Of a stretch of 64,000 nt of DNA, positions 45,654-53,520 are shown piece by piece. Numbering within the stretch: the first letter of the stretch is position 1; every line of letters begins with the position of its first letter. The position numbers and the translations under genes were made by a program. A model generated the notes under the pieces. It ran no database searches and was not told where the DNA came from. It saw only the letters and a program-made list of their open reading frames with translations. The DNA comes from Flavobacteriaceae bacterium UBA4439 (GTDB taxonomy: Bacteria; Bacteroidota; Bacteroidia; Flavobacteriales; Flavobacteriaceae), in assembly GCA_002390455.1 (NCBI GenBank), contig DGPN01000047.1, positions 1 through 64,000 of the forward strand, given 5' to 3'.

Positions 45654-46763
45654 ATGACCAAAAGATTAATCCCACGTTTTTCCCGAAAGGAATCAAAAGA
45701 GTTTTTCCAAACACTCAACAAAAGAGTTAATCAGTATTTTAAAGACAACCAATTGGCCAAGACTGGTAACTGGAAACTTTACCTAAAGTCAGTCATCATG
45801 TTCACCATATTGATCGCTCCATTTGTACTGATTCTTTCCTTAAACATCAATGATTGGTTTAAACTCCTACTGGCCGCTGTAATAGGTGTTGGCATGGCAG
45901 GAGTGGGTATGAATGTGATGCATGATGGTAACCACGGTTCATTTTCCAAATACACTTGGATCAATAAATTGATGGGAAGCAGTATCTATATCTTGGCAGG
46001 AAATGTTTTTAACTGGAAGGTGCAACACAATGTTTTACACCACACCTACACAAACATCAAAGACCATGATGAAGATCTTGAAGCGGGGATCGTTTTGCGG
46101 TTTTCCAAACATGCAGAATGGAAACCTCATCACCAGTTTCAGCACTTTTACTCTATCCTATTATACGGTCTATTGACCCTCAAATGGGCAATAGTTTCAG
46201 ATTTTGTTAGACTGAAACGATACCAAAAAGAAAATTTGTCTTACGCCAACAGTAAAAGTCATTCCGCACAATGGGTGGGATTGGTTATATCTAAAATAGT
46301 CTACTTTTCGATATGGATCGTATTGCCCATATTTGTTTTTAACATTGTTTGGTGGAAGGTCTTGATTGGATTTTTTGTGATGCACTATACTGCAAGTCTG
46401 ATTTTGAGTCTGGTTTTCCAATTGGCACATGTGATTGGTGAGGCCGACATGCCGTTGCCTGATTTTAAAACTGGAAACATAAAAAACTCATGGGCAGTAC
46501 ATCAATTAAAGACTACTGTTAATTTTTCAACCAAAAACAAAATTGTCAACTGGTTTACTGGAGGCTTAAATCATCAAATCGAACATCATATTTTTCCCCA
46601 TATTTCTCATGTTCATTACACCAAGATTTCTGAGATTGTCAAGAAAACAGCAAGGGAATTCAATCTGCCTTACAACGAATATGAAACTACGAGAAGTGCT
46701 ATATTTTCACATTTTAAATTTTTAAAACAAATGGGCATGCGGCCTGTTTATGTTCAATCATAA
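45654..46763 (+). CDS. Membrane fatty acid desaturase
   Basis: This is a 369-aa protein with about four to five membrane helices. The three His boxes are complete: HDGNH near residue 90, HNVLHH near 123 and HQIEHH near 308, which together bind the di-iron centre. It resembles front-end/linoleoyl-type desaturases (third box Q-x-x-HH), acting on acyl lipids for membrane fluidity. An aminotransferase starts 12 bases downstream and may share the transcript. Confidence 0.92.
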   Translation: MTKRLIPRFSRKESKEFFQTLNKRVNQYFKDNQLAKTGNWKLYLKSVIMFTILIAPFVLILSLNINDWFKLLLAAVIGVGMAGVGMNVMHDGNHGSFSKYTWINKLMGSSIYILAGNVFNWKVQHNVLHHTYTNIKDHDEDLEAGIVLRFSKHAEWKPHHQFQHFYSILLYGLLTLKWAIVSDFVRLKRYQKENLSYANSKSHSAQWVGLVISKIVYFSIWIVLPIFVFNIVWWKVLIGFFVMHYTASLILSLVFQLAHVIGEADMPLPDFKTGNIKNSWAVHQLKTTVNFSTKNKIVNWFTGGLNHQIEHHIFPHISHVHYTKISEIVKKTAREFNLPYNEYETTRSAIFSHFKFLKQMGMRPVYVQS

Positions 46764-46775
46764 GTCAATTTTTTA

Positions 46776-47954
46776 ATGTTATCCAATCGAATCAAGAGCC
46801 TGCCGGCCTCGGCAACTTTGGCTATGGCCGCAAAGGCCAGAGAGTTAAAGAATCAAGGAGTTGACATCATCGGACTCAGTTTGGGAGAACCCGATTTCAA
46901 CACCCCAGAGTTCATCAAAGACGCTGCCATTCAGGCTGTCAAAGACAATTACAATTCCTATTCGCCAGTCGATGGTTATGCCGATCTGAAAACAGCCATC
47001 TGTGAGAAATTTAAGCGCGATAATGGATTGGAATATCAAGCCTCCCAGATCGTGGTCTCTACTGGAGCCAAGCAATCCATTGCCAATGTGTGTATGGTCT
47101 TGCTCGATCCGGACGACGAAGTGCTCTTGCCCGCTCCCTACTGGGTAAGCTATTCGGCCATTGCTACTTTGGCAGAGGCCAAATCCATCATCATTCCCTC
47201 ATCGATAGAAGATGATTTTAAGATTACTCCCGAACAACTCGAAGCGGCCATCACCCCCAAAACCAAACTGGTAATGTTCAATTCTCCCAACAACCCCAGT
47301 GGAACAATTTATACTGAAGCAGAATACCGTGCTCTGGGTGCTGTACTTCAAAAATATCCCGACATCTTTATATTGTCGGATGAAATATACGAACACATCA
47401 ATTACGGCACACCGCATTTTAGTATAGCTGCCATAGACGAATTGTATGACAGAACCATAACCGTCAATGGAGTGGCCAAAGCTTTTGCCATGACCGGTTG
47501 GCGAATTGGTTATATAGGAGCTCCAGAGTGGATTGCAAAGGCTTGTAACAAAATGCAGGGGCAAATAACTTCGGGTGCCAACTGTATCGCTCAAAGGGCT
47601 ACCATTGCTGCAGTATCAGCCCCTACCAGTCAAATCCAATATATGGTTGACGAGTTCAACAACAGAAGAGGATTGATCTTAAATTTACTTTCTAAAATTC
47701 CTGGATTCAAACTCAACGAACCCCAAGGTGCATTCTATGTATTCCCCGATGTTTCCTCCTATTTTGGAAAAACCATCAAAGGAAAAACCATCGAAAATGC
47801 GAATGATTTTGCTTTGTTTTTGTTGGAAGAAGCACATGTAGCAACAGTAACCGGCGATGCCTTTGGTAATTCTGATTGCATTCGGATTTCCTATGCCGCT
47901 TCTGAAGAAGACATCAAAACAGCTGTCGAAAGAATTAAAAACGCTTTAAGCTAA
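46776..47954 (+). CDS. Aspartate-type PLP-dependent aminotransferase
   Basis: This is a 392-aa fold-type I aminotransferase of the AspC/AATase Igamma or Ibeta style: SLGEPDFNTP near residue 37, NSPNNPSGT near 169, and the PLP lysine in NGVAKAFAMTGWRIGY near 234. It probably moves amino groups between aspartate and 2-oxoglutarate, and may also use prephenate as some AATase Ib do. It ends at a bidirectional terminator shared with the Phe/Tyr operon. Confidence 0.92.
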   Translation: MLSNRIKSLPASATLAMAAKARELKNQGVDIIGLSLGEPDFNTPEFIKDAAIQAVKDNYNSYSPVDGYADLKTAICEKFKRDNGLEYQASQIVVSTGAKQSIANVCMVLLDPDDEVLLPAPYWVSYSAIATLAEAKSIIIPSSIEDDFKITPEQLEAAITPKTKLVMFNSPNNPSGTIYTEAEYRALGAVLQKYPDIFILSDEIYEHINYGTPHFSIAAIDELYDRTITVNGVAKAFAMTGWRIGYIGAPEWIAKACNKMQGQITSGANCIAQRATIAAVSAPTSQIQYMVDEFNNRRGLILNLLSKIPGFKLNEPQGAFYVFPDVSSYFGKTIKGKTIENANDFALFLLEEAHVATVTGDAFGNSDCIRISYAASEEDIKTAVERIKNALS

Positions 47955-47961
47955 AAATTTA

Positions 47962-47983
47962 AAAGCCTCCAGATGGAGGCTTT
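47962..47983. terminator. Bidirectional rho-independent terminator
   Basis: AAAGCCTCC (47962-47970) and GGAGGCTTT (47975-47983) form a perfect 9-bp stem with a four-base loop. A/T-rich tails lie on both sides. It sits between the converging aminotransferase and the Phe/Tyr operon, and can end both. Confidence 0.85.
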
Positions 47984-47989
47984 ATTGAT

Positions 47990-49072
47990 TTATCCGTTGA
48001 TCACCTTTTCTTGGTGATTGATTGACTCTTGGTGAATGGCTTTAAAAATTTGGGTGATGAATTCTTCACTCAAATTTCTTTCAACTCCCTCTGCTTGCAT
48101 GGTTTCCAGAATTTCATTCCAACGTTTGTTTTGCAGAACTGCCACGTTATTGTCTTTTTTGAGTTGACCAATGGACTCAGCTACTTTCATACGCTTGCCC
48201 AAAGCATCCAAAATGGCCTGGTCACTTACGTCGATTTTTTCCCGCAAGGTTTCAAGTTCCCTTTGGTAACTTTCCTCATAAGTTGTTTTCTTCCTGATTT
48301 TCAAATCATTCATGATTTCTACCAAACGAGTAGGAGTTACTTGTTGCTTAGCATCGCTCCATGCATTATCTGGATCCCAATGTGATTCAATCATCAGCCC
48401 GTCAAAATTTAGATCTAAGGCTCTTTGACTGATGTCAAAAATCAAATCTCTACGTCCTGCTATATGGGAAGGGTCACAGATCAAAGGCATATCTGGAAAA
48501 TTATTTTGGAATTCAACAGCAATTTGCCATTCGGGATTGTTTCGGTACTTGGATTTGTCATAAGTTGAGAAACCACGGTGAATAACACCCAATTTTTTGA
48601 TGTCAGCAGAATATAGTCTTTCCAATCCACCCATCCATAAAGCTAAATCTGGGTTTACTGGATTTTTGACCAAAACGATTTTATCTGTTCCTTTTAATGC
48701 ATCAGCAATTTCTTGAACGATAAAAGGACTAACGGTGGATCGAGCTCCAATCCACAAAATATCGATGTCTGCCTCTAAAGCCAAATTAACATGATCTTTA
48801 TTGGCCACCTCGGTTGACGTCAATAGACCCGTTTGTTCTTTTACTTTTTTAAGCCAGTCCAAGCCAATGGCTCCAACCCCCTCGAACATACCAGGTCGAG
48901 TTCTAGGTTTCCAAATTCCTGCCCGGTAAACTGTTACATCAGTGTCTTTCAGTTCATGTGCAATTTTCAACACTTGTTCCTCGGTTTCTGCACTACAGGG
49001 ACCAGCGATGACCAAAGGATGGTCGAGACCAAAATCGTGCAACCAGCTGCTCATTTCTTTACTATTTTCCAT
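47990..49072 (-). CDS. Bifunctional DAHP synthase / chorismate mutase
   Basis: This is a 360-aa fusion. The N-terminal 260 residues are a type I-beta DAHP synthase (VIAGPCSAETEEQ, KPRTRPGMFEGVG, DPSHIAGRRDL), the first step of the shikimate route. Residues about 270-350 are an AroQ-type chorismate mutase (RELETLREKIDVSDQAIL, GKRMKVAESIGQLKK). A fused mutase often serves as the feedback sensor for prephenate or chorismate in this class. It is the last gene of the attenuated operon, one base after tyrA. Confidence 0.94.
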   Translation of the reverse strand: MENSKEMSSWLHDFGLDHPLVIAGPCSAETEEQVLKIAHELKDTDVTVYRAGIWKPRTRPGMFEGVGAIGLDWLKKVKEQTGLLTSTEVANKDHVNLALEADIDILWIGARSTVSPFIVQEIADALKGTDKIVLVKNPVNPDLALWMGGLERLYSADIKKLGVIHRGFSTYDKSKYRNNPEWQIAVEFQNNFPDMPLICDPSHIAGRRDLIFDISQRALDLNFDGLMIESHWDPDNAWSDAKQQVTPTRLVEIMNDLKIRKKTTYEESYQRELETLREKIDVSDQAILDALGKRMKVAESIGQLKKDNNVAVLQNKRWNEILETMQAEGVERNLSEEFITQIFKAIHQESINHQEKVING

Positions 49073-49073
49073 T

Positions 49074-49940
49074 TTATTGATTGTTTTTGGTATTGGTAAT
49101 GCCTTCTAAAATTTGACGAATGTTGTTGATCTCGAGAATTTGCTCGTGTAATTTGTCAAATTGATTGGCATCCAAAAGTTGTTTAAATTGATTTAAATTA
49201 TTGATGTATTGTGATAGTGTTTCGGTGATGTTCTCTTTATTCTGTTTGAAAATGGGAACCCACATATGGGGAGAACTTTTTGCCAAACGTACAGTAGAAG
49301 AAAACCCACTCCCAGCCATATCAAAAATAGCGGACTGATCTTTTTCTTTTTCCATTACGGTTTTGCCCAACATATAGGAGCTGATGTGGGACAAATGGGA
49401 CACATAGGTAATGTGTTGGTCGTGTTCCACTGGATCCATTTCCCTGAGATTCATTCCTATTTTTTTAAACCAATCTTGAGCCCATTCCAACAAATCGGGA
49501 CGAGTTTTTTGGGTCTCACAAAGGATTTGAGTTTTATCTTCAAACAAATCGGGTAATGCAGCGGCAGGGCCCGAATATTCGGTTCCTGCAATGGGATGGG
49601 TGGCCAAAAACTGTCCGCGTTTGGAATGCAAGGCTACTTGTTGACAAATTGCGGCTTTGGTCGATCCAAAATCCATTATTAACGCATTGTCGTTGACTTC
49701 GTCCAGAAGATCAACCAATCGTTCCAATGCTATATCTACGGGTATGGCCAAAAGAATGATATCCATTTGCTTGATCATGGTCTCCTCCAATCTGAAATCA
49801 ATCAATCCCAAGTCCAAAGACTTTTGCAAGTTGGCTTGGCTTCTGTTGCTTCCGTAAATTTCTATATCTGGAATGTGTTCCCGTGCTGATAGCGCCAACG
49901 AACCTCCTATTAACCCAACACCTATTATGCCTACTTTCAT
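49074..49940 (-). CDS. tyrA: Prephenate dehydrogenase
   Basis: This is a 288-aa NAD(P)-dependent enzyme that converts prephenate to 4-hydroxyphenylpyruvate for tyrosine. The Rossmann motif VGIIGVGLIGGSLAL is at residues 2-16, and THPIAGTEYSGP near residue 115 holds the catalytic His. There is no ACT domain, so feedback must act elsewhere. It overlaps the upstream aminotransferase by four bases (ATGA). Confidence 0.94.
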   Translation of the reverse strand: MKVGIIGVGLIGGSLALSAREHIPDIEIYGSNRSQANLQKSLDLGLIDFRLEETMIKQMDIILLAIPVDIALERLVDLLDEVNDNALIMDFGSTKAAICQQVALHSKRGQFLATHPIAGTEYSGPAAALPDLFEDKTQILCETQKTRPDLLEWAQDWFKKIGMNLREMDPVEHDQHITYVSHLSHISSYMLGKTVMEKEKDQSAIFDMAGSGFSSTVRLAKSSPHMWVPIFKQNKENITETLSQYINNLNQFKQLLDANQFDKLHEQILEINNIRQILEGITNTKNNQ

Positions 49941-51085
49941 GCTTTCCTGATTCTTTCTAAGGCTTTACTGATTTGTAATTCCTCTACACAAAGGGAGAAG
50001 CGAATGTATCCTTCACCTTGGCTGCCAAATATACTACCAGGTGCTATAAAAATGTGGTGATTTTGTAAAATTTCTTCTATGTATTCCACCGAGGATTTTG
50101 AGGTGTCCCTCATTTTGGCCCAAACGAACAACCCACTGTTGTGAGCATCGAAGTCAGTATTGAGCAGGGAGGCCAGTTCAAAAATGAGCTTTCTTCTTTG
50201 ACGGTAGATGTCGTTCAATTTTTCGAACCATGATTCCTGAGCCTGAAGTGCAGCAATAGCCCCTTGCTGAATGCCATAAAACATACCCGAATCCATGTTG
50301 CTTTTTACCTTTAACACTGCATTGATATTTTCTTCATTTCCCAAAACCATGCCCACTCGCCAGCCAGCCATATTGAATGACTTGCTCAAAGAGTTCAATT
50401 CCATCCCAACCTCCATAGCACCAGGGACAGACATCATGCTTTGGGGTTGATTGGTCAAAACAAAACTGTATGGATTGTCATTGACCAACAAAATATCTTT
50501 TTCCTTTGCCCAGGCAACTAACTTTTCAAAGGTGTCTTTTTGGGCATTGGCACCCGTTGGCATGTGGGGATAATTGATCCACATGAGCTTGACAGCGGTC
50601 AGGTCCATTTGATCCAAAGCCTCCAAGTCGGGTTGCCATTGGTGTTCGGCTTTTAAATCATAAAAAACGGGTTCTGCCTCCACCAATCGAGTAATAGACT
50701 GATAGGTAGGATAGCCAGGATTGGGAATCAATGCTTTATCACCAGGATTGAGAAAAGCCATGGAGATGTGCATTATTCCTTCCTTTGACCCCATAAGGGG
50801 AAGGATTTCACTACTGGGGTCGGCAGTGAATTGATAATACTTTTGGTAGAAGTTGGCAATGGCTTGACGCAACTCAGGAAGCCCCTGATAACTTTGGTAC
50901 TGATGTACCTTGGGATGATCAAAACTATGCTTCAATGCCTCAACCACCGTTGGGTGGGCGGGAAGATCGGGACTGCCAATCCCCATATTGATAATGGGCT
51001 TTCCCTCAGCAACCATAGCCGCCACTGCTCTCAATTTTTTGGAGAAGTAGTATTCCTGTACGCTATTTAATCTTCTTGCCTTCAT
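49937..51085 (-). CDS. PLP-dependent aminotransferase of the Phe/Tyr operon
   Basis: This is a 382-aa fold-type I enzyme. The PLP lysine is in NSLSKSFNMAGWRVGM near residue 229, and WINYPHMPTGA replaces the usual NPxNPTG. Its place between prephenate dehydratase and dehydrogenase suggests it is the aromatic aminotransferase making Phe and Tyr from their keto acids. It shares one base with the end of pheA, so translation is coupled. Confidence 0.9.
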   Translation of the reverse strand: MKARRLNSVQEYYFSKKLRAVAAMVAEGKPIINMGIGSPDLPAHPTVVEALKHSFDHPKVHQYQSYQGLPELRQAIANFYQKYYQFTADPSSEILPLMGSKEGIMHISMAFLNPGDKALIPNPGYPTYQSITRLVEAEPVFYDLKAEHQWQPDLEALDQMDLTAVKLMWINYPHMPTGANAQKDTFEKLVAWAKEKDILLVNDNPYSFVLTNQPQSMMSVPGAMEVGMELNSLSKSFNMAGWRVGMVLGNEENINAVLKVKSNMDSGMFYGIQQGAIAALQAQESWFEKLNDIYRQRRKLIFELASLLNTDFDAHNSGLFVWAKMRDTSKSSVEYIEEILQNHHIFIAPGSIFGSQGEGYIRFSLCVEELQISKALERIRKA

Positions 51086-51906
51086 TATTTTCCAGAGGGA
51101 TATTCGCCCAAAACCTTAAAGGCGGTGGCCATTATTTCTAAAAGTGACTTGGCTTTAAAGTAGTCTTCGGGCTTATCGAAAGTAACATCGACAAAAAAGG
51201 CGTATTTACCTGGGGTTTCAATGACTGGTAGGGATTGAATTTTGGTCAGGTTGAGGTTGCAATCGCTTACCACATTTAGGGCAGTTGCAAGACTCCCGCG
51301 TTTGTGATCCAAAACAAATTTCCACGCCGCTTTACTGATGTTGTTTGACTTTTCCAATTTATCTTTTTGGACAATCACAAAACGGGTCACGTTATTTTTA
51401 ATGGTTTGAATGGAAGGACTTAAAATCTCCAAACCGTAAATTTCTGCGGCTGTTTTTCCAGCAATGGCACCACGAGCTGTCATCTTATTCTTACTGATTT
51501 TGAGAGCTTCCTCTGCCGTATCATTGCTTTCTACCAGTTTGATGTGGGGATAGGCATGAAAGAATTTTTTACACTGCAATAGTGCCATAGGATGGGAATG
51601 AACCTCTTCAAGGTCTTCAATTTTTTGGCCGGGAAGGGCCATCAAATTATGTTCAATGCTAAGATAGTGTTCCCCAGAAATGACCAATTCATATTGATCC
51701 ATTAGCGCATAGTTGGGTAAAATAGACCCCGCAATAGAATTTTCTATGGCCATCACTGCCTGACTACAAGCTCCAGAGGCCACTGCTTGTGCGAGAACAT
51801 CAAAAGAAAGGCATTCCATAAGTTCGGGAGTATGGTCATAGTATTCCTTGACCACTTGATCGTGGAATGATCCCTTAATTCCCTGTATGGCTATTCTCTG
51901 TGTCAT
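51085..51906 (-). CDS. pheA: Prephenate dehydratase
   Basis: This is a 273-aa protein. The catalytic domain (about residues 1-180) has AIENSIAGSILPNY and the late NNVTRFVIVQ threonine motif. A C-terminal ACT domain (about 195-270) should bind Phe, but the usual ESRP motif reads QSLP in LTKIQSLPVIE. It makes phenylpyruvate. It is the first gene of the operon; its ATG at 51906 lies six bases after the U-tract of an attenuator terminator. Confidence 0.94.
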   Translation of the reverse strand: MTQRIAIQGIKGSFHDQVVKEYYDHTPELMECLSFDVLAQAVASGACSQAVMAIENSIAGSILPNYALMDQYELVISGEHYLSIEHNLMALPGQKIEDLEEVHSHPMALLQCKKFFHAYPHIKLVESNDTAEEALKISKNKMTARGAIAGKTAAEIYGLEILSPSIQTIKNNVTRFVIVQKDKLEKSNNISKAAWKFVLDHKRGSLATALNVVSDCNLNLTKIQSLPVIETPGKYAFFVDVTFDKPEDYFKAKSLLEIMATAFKVLGEYPSGK

Positions 51907-51911
51907 GGTTC

Positions 51912-51940
51912 AAAAAAAAAGTCCCGATAAAATCAGGACT
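51912..51940 (-). terminator. Attenuator terminator before pheA
   Basis: On the minus strand AGTCCTGAT (51940-51932) pairs with ATCGGGACT (51928-51920), nine pairs with one G-T and a TTT loop. Eight further T (51919-51912) follow. The T-tract ends six bases before the pheA ATG, so it stops transcription just before the operon. The 5' arm is also part of the antiterminator. Confidence 0.9.
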
Positions 51941-51977
51941 CTTTGTTTACTATATTTATAGATTACTACAAAGTCCT
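51935..51977 (-). promoter_or_regulatory. Antiterminator structure of the pheA leader
   Basis: On the minus strand AGGACTTTGT (51977-51968) can pair with ACAAAGAGTCCT (51946-51935): ten pairs with a two-base bulge. A small CTATA/TATAG hairpin can form in the loop between them. This pairing uses bases 51940-51935 of the terminator's 5' arm, so the two structures exclude each other. The upstream arm overlaps the end of the leader peptide and its stop codon. Confidence 0.75.
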
Positions 51978-52034
51978 TGCTACTTCCGAATAGAAGTAGT
52001 AAAAAGGAAAATTGTAATAAAATTGATTTTTCAT
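51966..52034 (-). CDS. Phe/Tyr-rich leader peptide of the aromatic operon
   Basis: This 22-aa frame starts at ATG 52034 and ends with TAG (51968-51966), with TAA directly after. Residues 5-15 are FYYNFPFYYFY: four Phe and five Tyr in eleven positions. This is the mark of a ribosome-mediated attenuator leader, like PheL of enterobacteria. Stalling on these codons when Phe-tRNA or Tyr-tRNA is short would mask the pause hairpin and let the antiterminator form; finishing the peptide would cover the antiterminator arm and let the terminator form. It lies between a consensus promoter and pheA. Confidence 0.88.
   Translation of the reverse strand: MKNQFYYNFPFYYFYSEVARTL
51980..51999 (-). promoter_or_regulatory. 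Pause hairpin in the leader peptide
   Basis: On the minus strand CTACTTC (51999-51993) pairs with GAAGTAG (51986-51980) around a six-base loop. It corresponds to the 1:2 hairpin of classical attenuators and lies over the end of the aromatic codon run, just before the antiterminator arm. Confidence 0.65.
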
Positions 52035-52051
52035 CTTTTATATAATCTGGA

Positions 52052-52082
52052 CAAATTTAAGATAGCTTTTGGCAAAAACAAA
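52052..52082 (-). promoter_or_regulatory. Promoter of the Phe/Tyr operon
   Basis: On the minus strand TTTG (52082-52079), a 19-base spacer and TAAATTTG (52059-52052) give a full match to the Bacteroidota promoter. The start point would be near 52047, about 13 bases before the leader ATG. A 140-base leader RNA to pheA results. Confidence 0.75.
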
Positions 52083-52137
52083 TCATTTTATAATTTTTTT
52101 ATAGATTTATACAACCCAATAATATCTTATTACTGAG

Positions 52138-52305
52138 ATGAAAATTTCACTTCTAACCTGCATTTTGGGGCATTTATTCCTCTTTCTTTCCATTTACCTT
52201 ATTGTTAATTACAACACGAGCAATAGAGCTTACCTGATCGCTGGCGTATCCTATTTTGTTGGTTTTATGCTTAATTTAATTGGATACCTTGCCAAAAAAA
52301 GATGA
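52138..52305 (+). CDS. Small two-helix membrane protein, 55 aa
   Basis: This short frame starts MKISLLTCILGHLF and has two hydrophobic segments (about residues 3-22 and 33-50) with a KKR end. It diverges from the Phe/Tyr leader. Two helices separated by a short polar NYNTSNRA loop, and a basic C-terminus, make it look like a genuine small membrane protein. I recognise no family. No clear promoter box was found. Confidence 0.5.
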   Translation: MKISLLTCILGHLFLFLSIYLIVNYNTSNRAYLIAGVSYFVGFMLNLIGYLAKKR

Positions 52306-52360
52306 CTATAATTTTGGTTACAGGAACCTTACTTTAAGGTAGAGTGAATCAAATTTAAAG

Positions 52361-52423
52361 ATGAAGAAATCTATCCCTCAACAGAAAAATGATATATTAC
52401 CCCAAAGGATAAAAAAAATATGA
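52361..52423 (+). CDS. Possible 20-aa upstream frame coupled to the oxidoreductase gene
   Basis: ATG at 52361 opens a 20-codon frame whose TGA stop (52421-52423) overlaps the oxidoreductase ATG (52420-52422). The peptide is basic and unremarkable. Such an overlap could couple translation, but short frames like this occur by chance. The gap between the 55-aa gene and 52361 holds nothing else I can name. Confidence 0.2.
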   Translation: MKKSIPQQKNDILPQRIKKI

Positions 52424-53418
52424 CTGAAAAAAAGTCAAAACCCTCGGTGCGCTGGGGGATCATCGGCTGCGGTGATGTTACGGAGATAAAAAGTGGGCCC
52501 GCATATCAAAAGACAGCAGGTTTTGAATTGAAAGCGGTGATGAGACGGAACGCGGCCAAAGTCAGGGACTATGCCCACCGCCATGGAATCGAAAAATATT
52601 TTACAGATGCCGATGCATTGATCGGTGATTCAGAAATAGACGCTGTGTATATAGCAACTCCGCCTGACAGTCATTTGTTCTACGCCCTAAAAGTGGCCGC
52701 AGCTGGGAAACCCTGTTGTATCGAAAAACCCATGGCACCCACCCATGAGGAAAGTAAGCAAATTCAAGAAGTTTTTAACAAAAAGAACATTCCTCTTTTC
52801 GTTGCCTATTATCGTCGGTCCTTGCCACGGTTTACAAAAATAAAAGAGTGGTTGAATCAAGAAGAAATTGGAATGATCAGGCATATTAGTTGGCACCTAA
52901 GTCAGCCTCCCAACGCCTTGGATTTGTCTGGAGACTTCAACTGGCGAACCGATCCTAAAGTAGCACCAGGTGGTTATTTCGACGACTTGGCAAGTCATGG
53001 ACTCGATTTGTTTGTCTATTTATTAGGGGAAATTCAAGAGGTTTCTGGGGTAAGCCTCAACCAACAGGGATTATATGTTGCAAAAGATGCGATTGCCGCC
53101 AGTTGGTTGCATAGAGGAGGCATTACTGGTGCTGGCGTATGGAATTTCGGATTGGCGTCTTTAGACAGGGTAGAAATTTTCGGAAACCTAGGAAAGATAT
53201 CGTTTTCGGTTTTTGAAGATAATCCGCTGATCATAGAAAAAGAAGGTGAAAAGACAGAACTTTTTATCGAACATCCCCATCACGTTCAAATGCCTCATGT
53301 GGAAAATATGAAAAAACATCTCTTAAACCCAGATTATTCTCATCCTTCAACAGGAAAATCGGGAGCACACACCAGTTGGGTAATGGATCAAATTCTTGGC
53401 AGAAAAAGCACCAAATAG
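52420..53418 (+). CDS. Gfo/Idh/MocA family oxidoreductase
   Basis: This is a 332-aa NAD(P)-dependent dehydrogenase of sugars or related compounds. The Rossmann motif WGIIGCGDVTE is at residues 12-22, and CIEKPMA near residue 104 holds the conserved EKP lysine. A GGYFDDLASHGLDL block near residue 185 belongs to the substrate-binding C-terminal domain. The substrate is unknown and the neighbours do not suggest one. Confidence 0.9.
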   Translation: MTEKKSKPSVRWGIIGCGDVTEIKSGPAYQKTAGFELKAVMRRNAAKVRDYAHRHGIEKYFTDADALIGDSEIDAVYIATPPDSHLFYALKVAAAGKPCCIEKPMAPTHEESKQIQEVFNKKNIPLFVAYYRRSLPRFTKIKEWLNQEEIGMIRHISWHLSQPPNALDLSGDFNWRTDPKVAPGGYFDDLASHGLDLFVYLLGEIQEVSGVSLNQQGLYVAKDAIAASWLHRGGITGAGVWNFGLASLDRVEIFGNLGKISFSVFEDNPLIIEKEGEKTELFIEHPHHVQMPHVENMKKHLLNPDYSHPSTGKSGAHTSWVMDQILGRKSTK

Positions 53419-53520
53419 TAGTTGTTCGCTTTTGAAAAATTGATTTTGACTAACTTTACTGTGGTTTTATGAATAGATCAAAACATTGTAAACTTTTTTA
53501 ACCATATCTATCAAAATACA

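Noticed and set aside
51900..52136. 78-aa plus-strand open frame over the pheA leader
   Set aside because: It is the complement of the leader peptide, hairpins and promoter of the attenuator. Its composition (K, Y, F, I rich) reflects AT-rich RNA structure, and it starts inside pheA.
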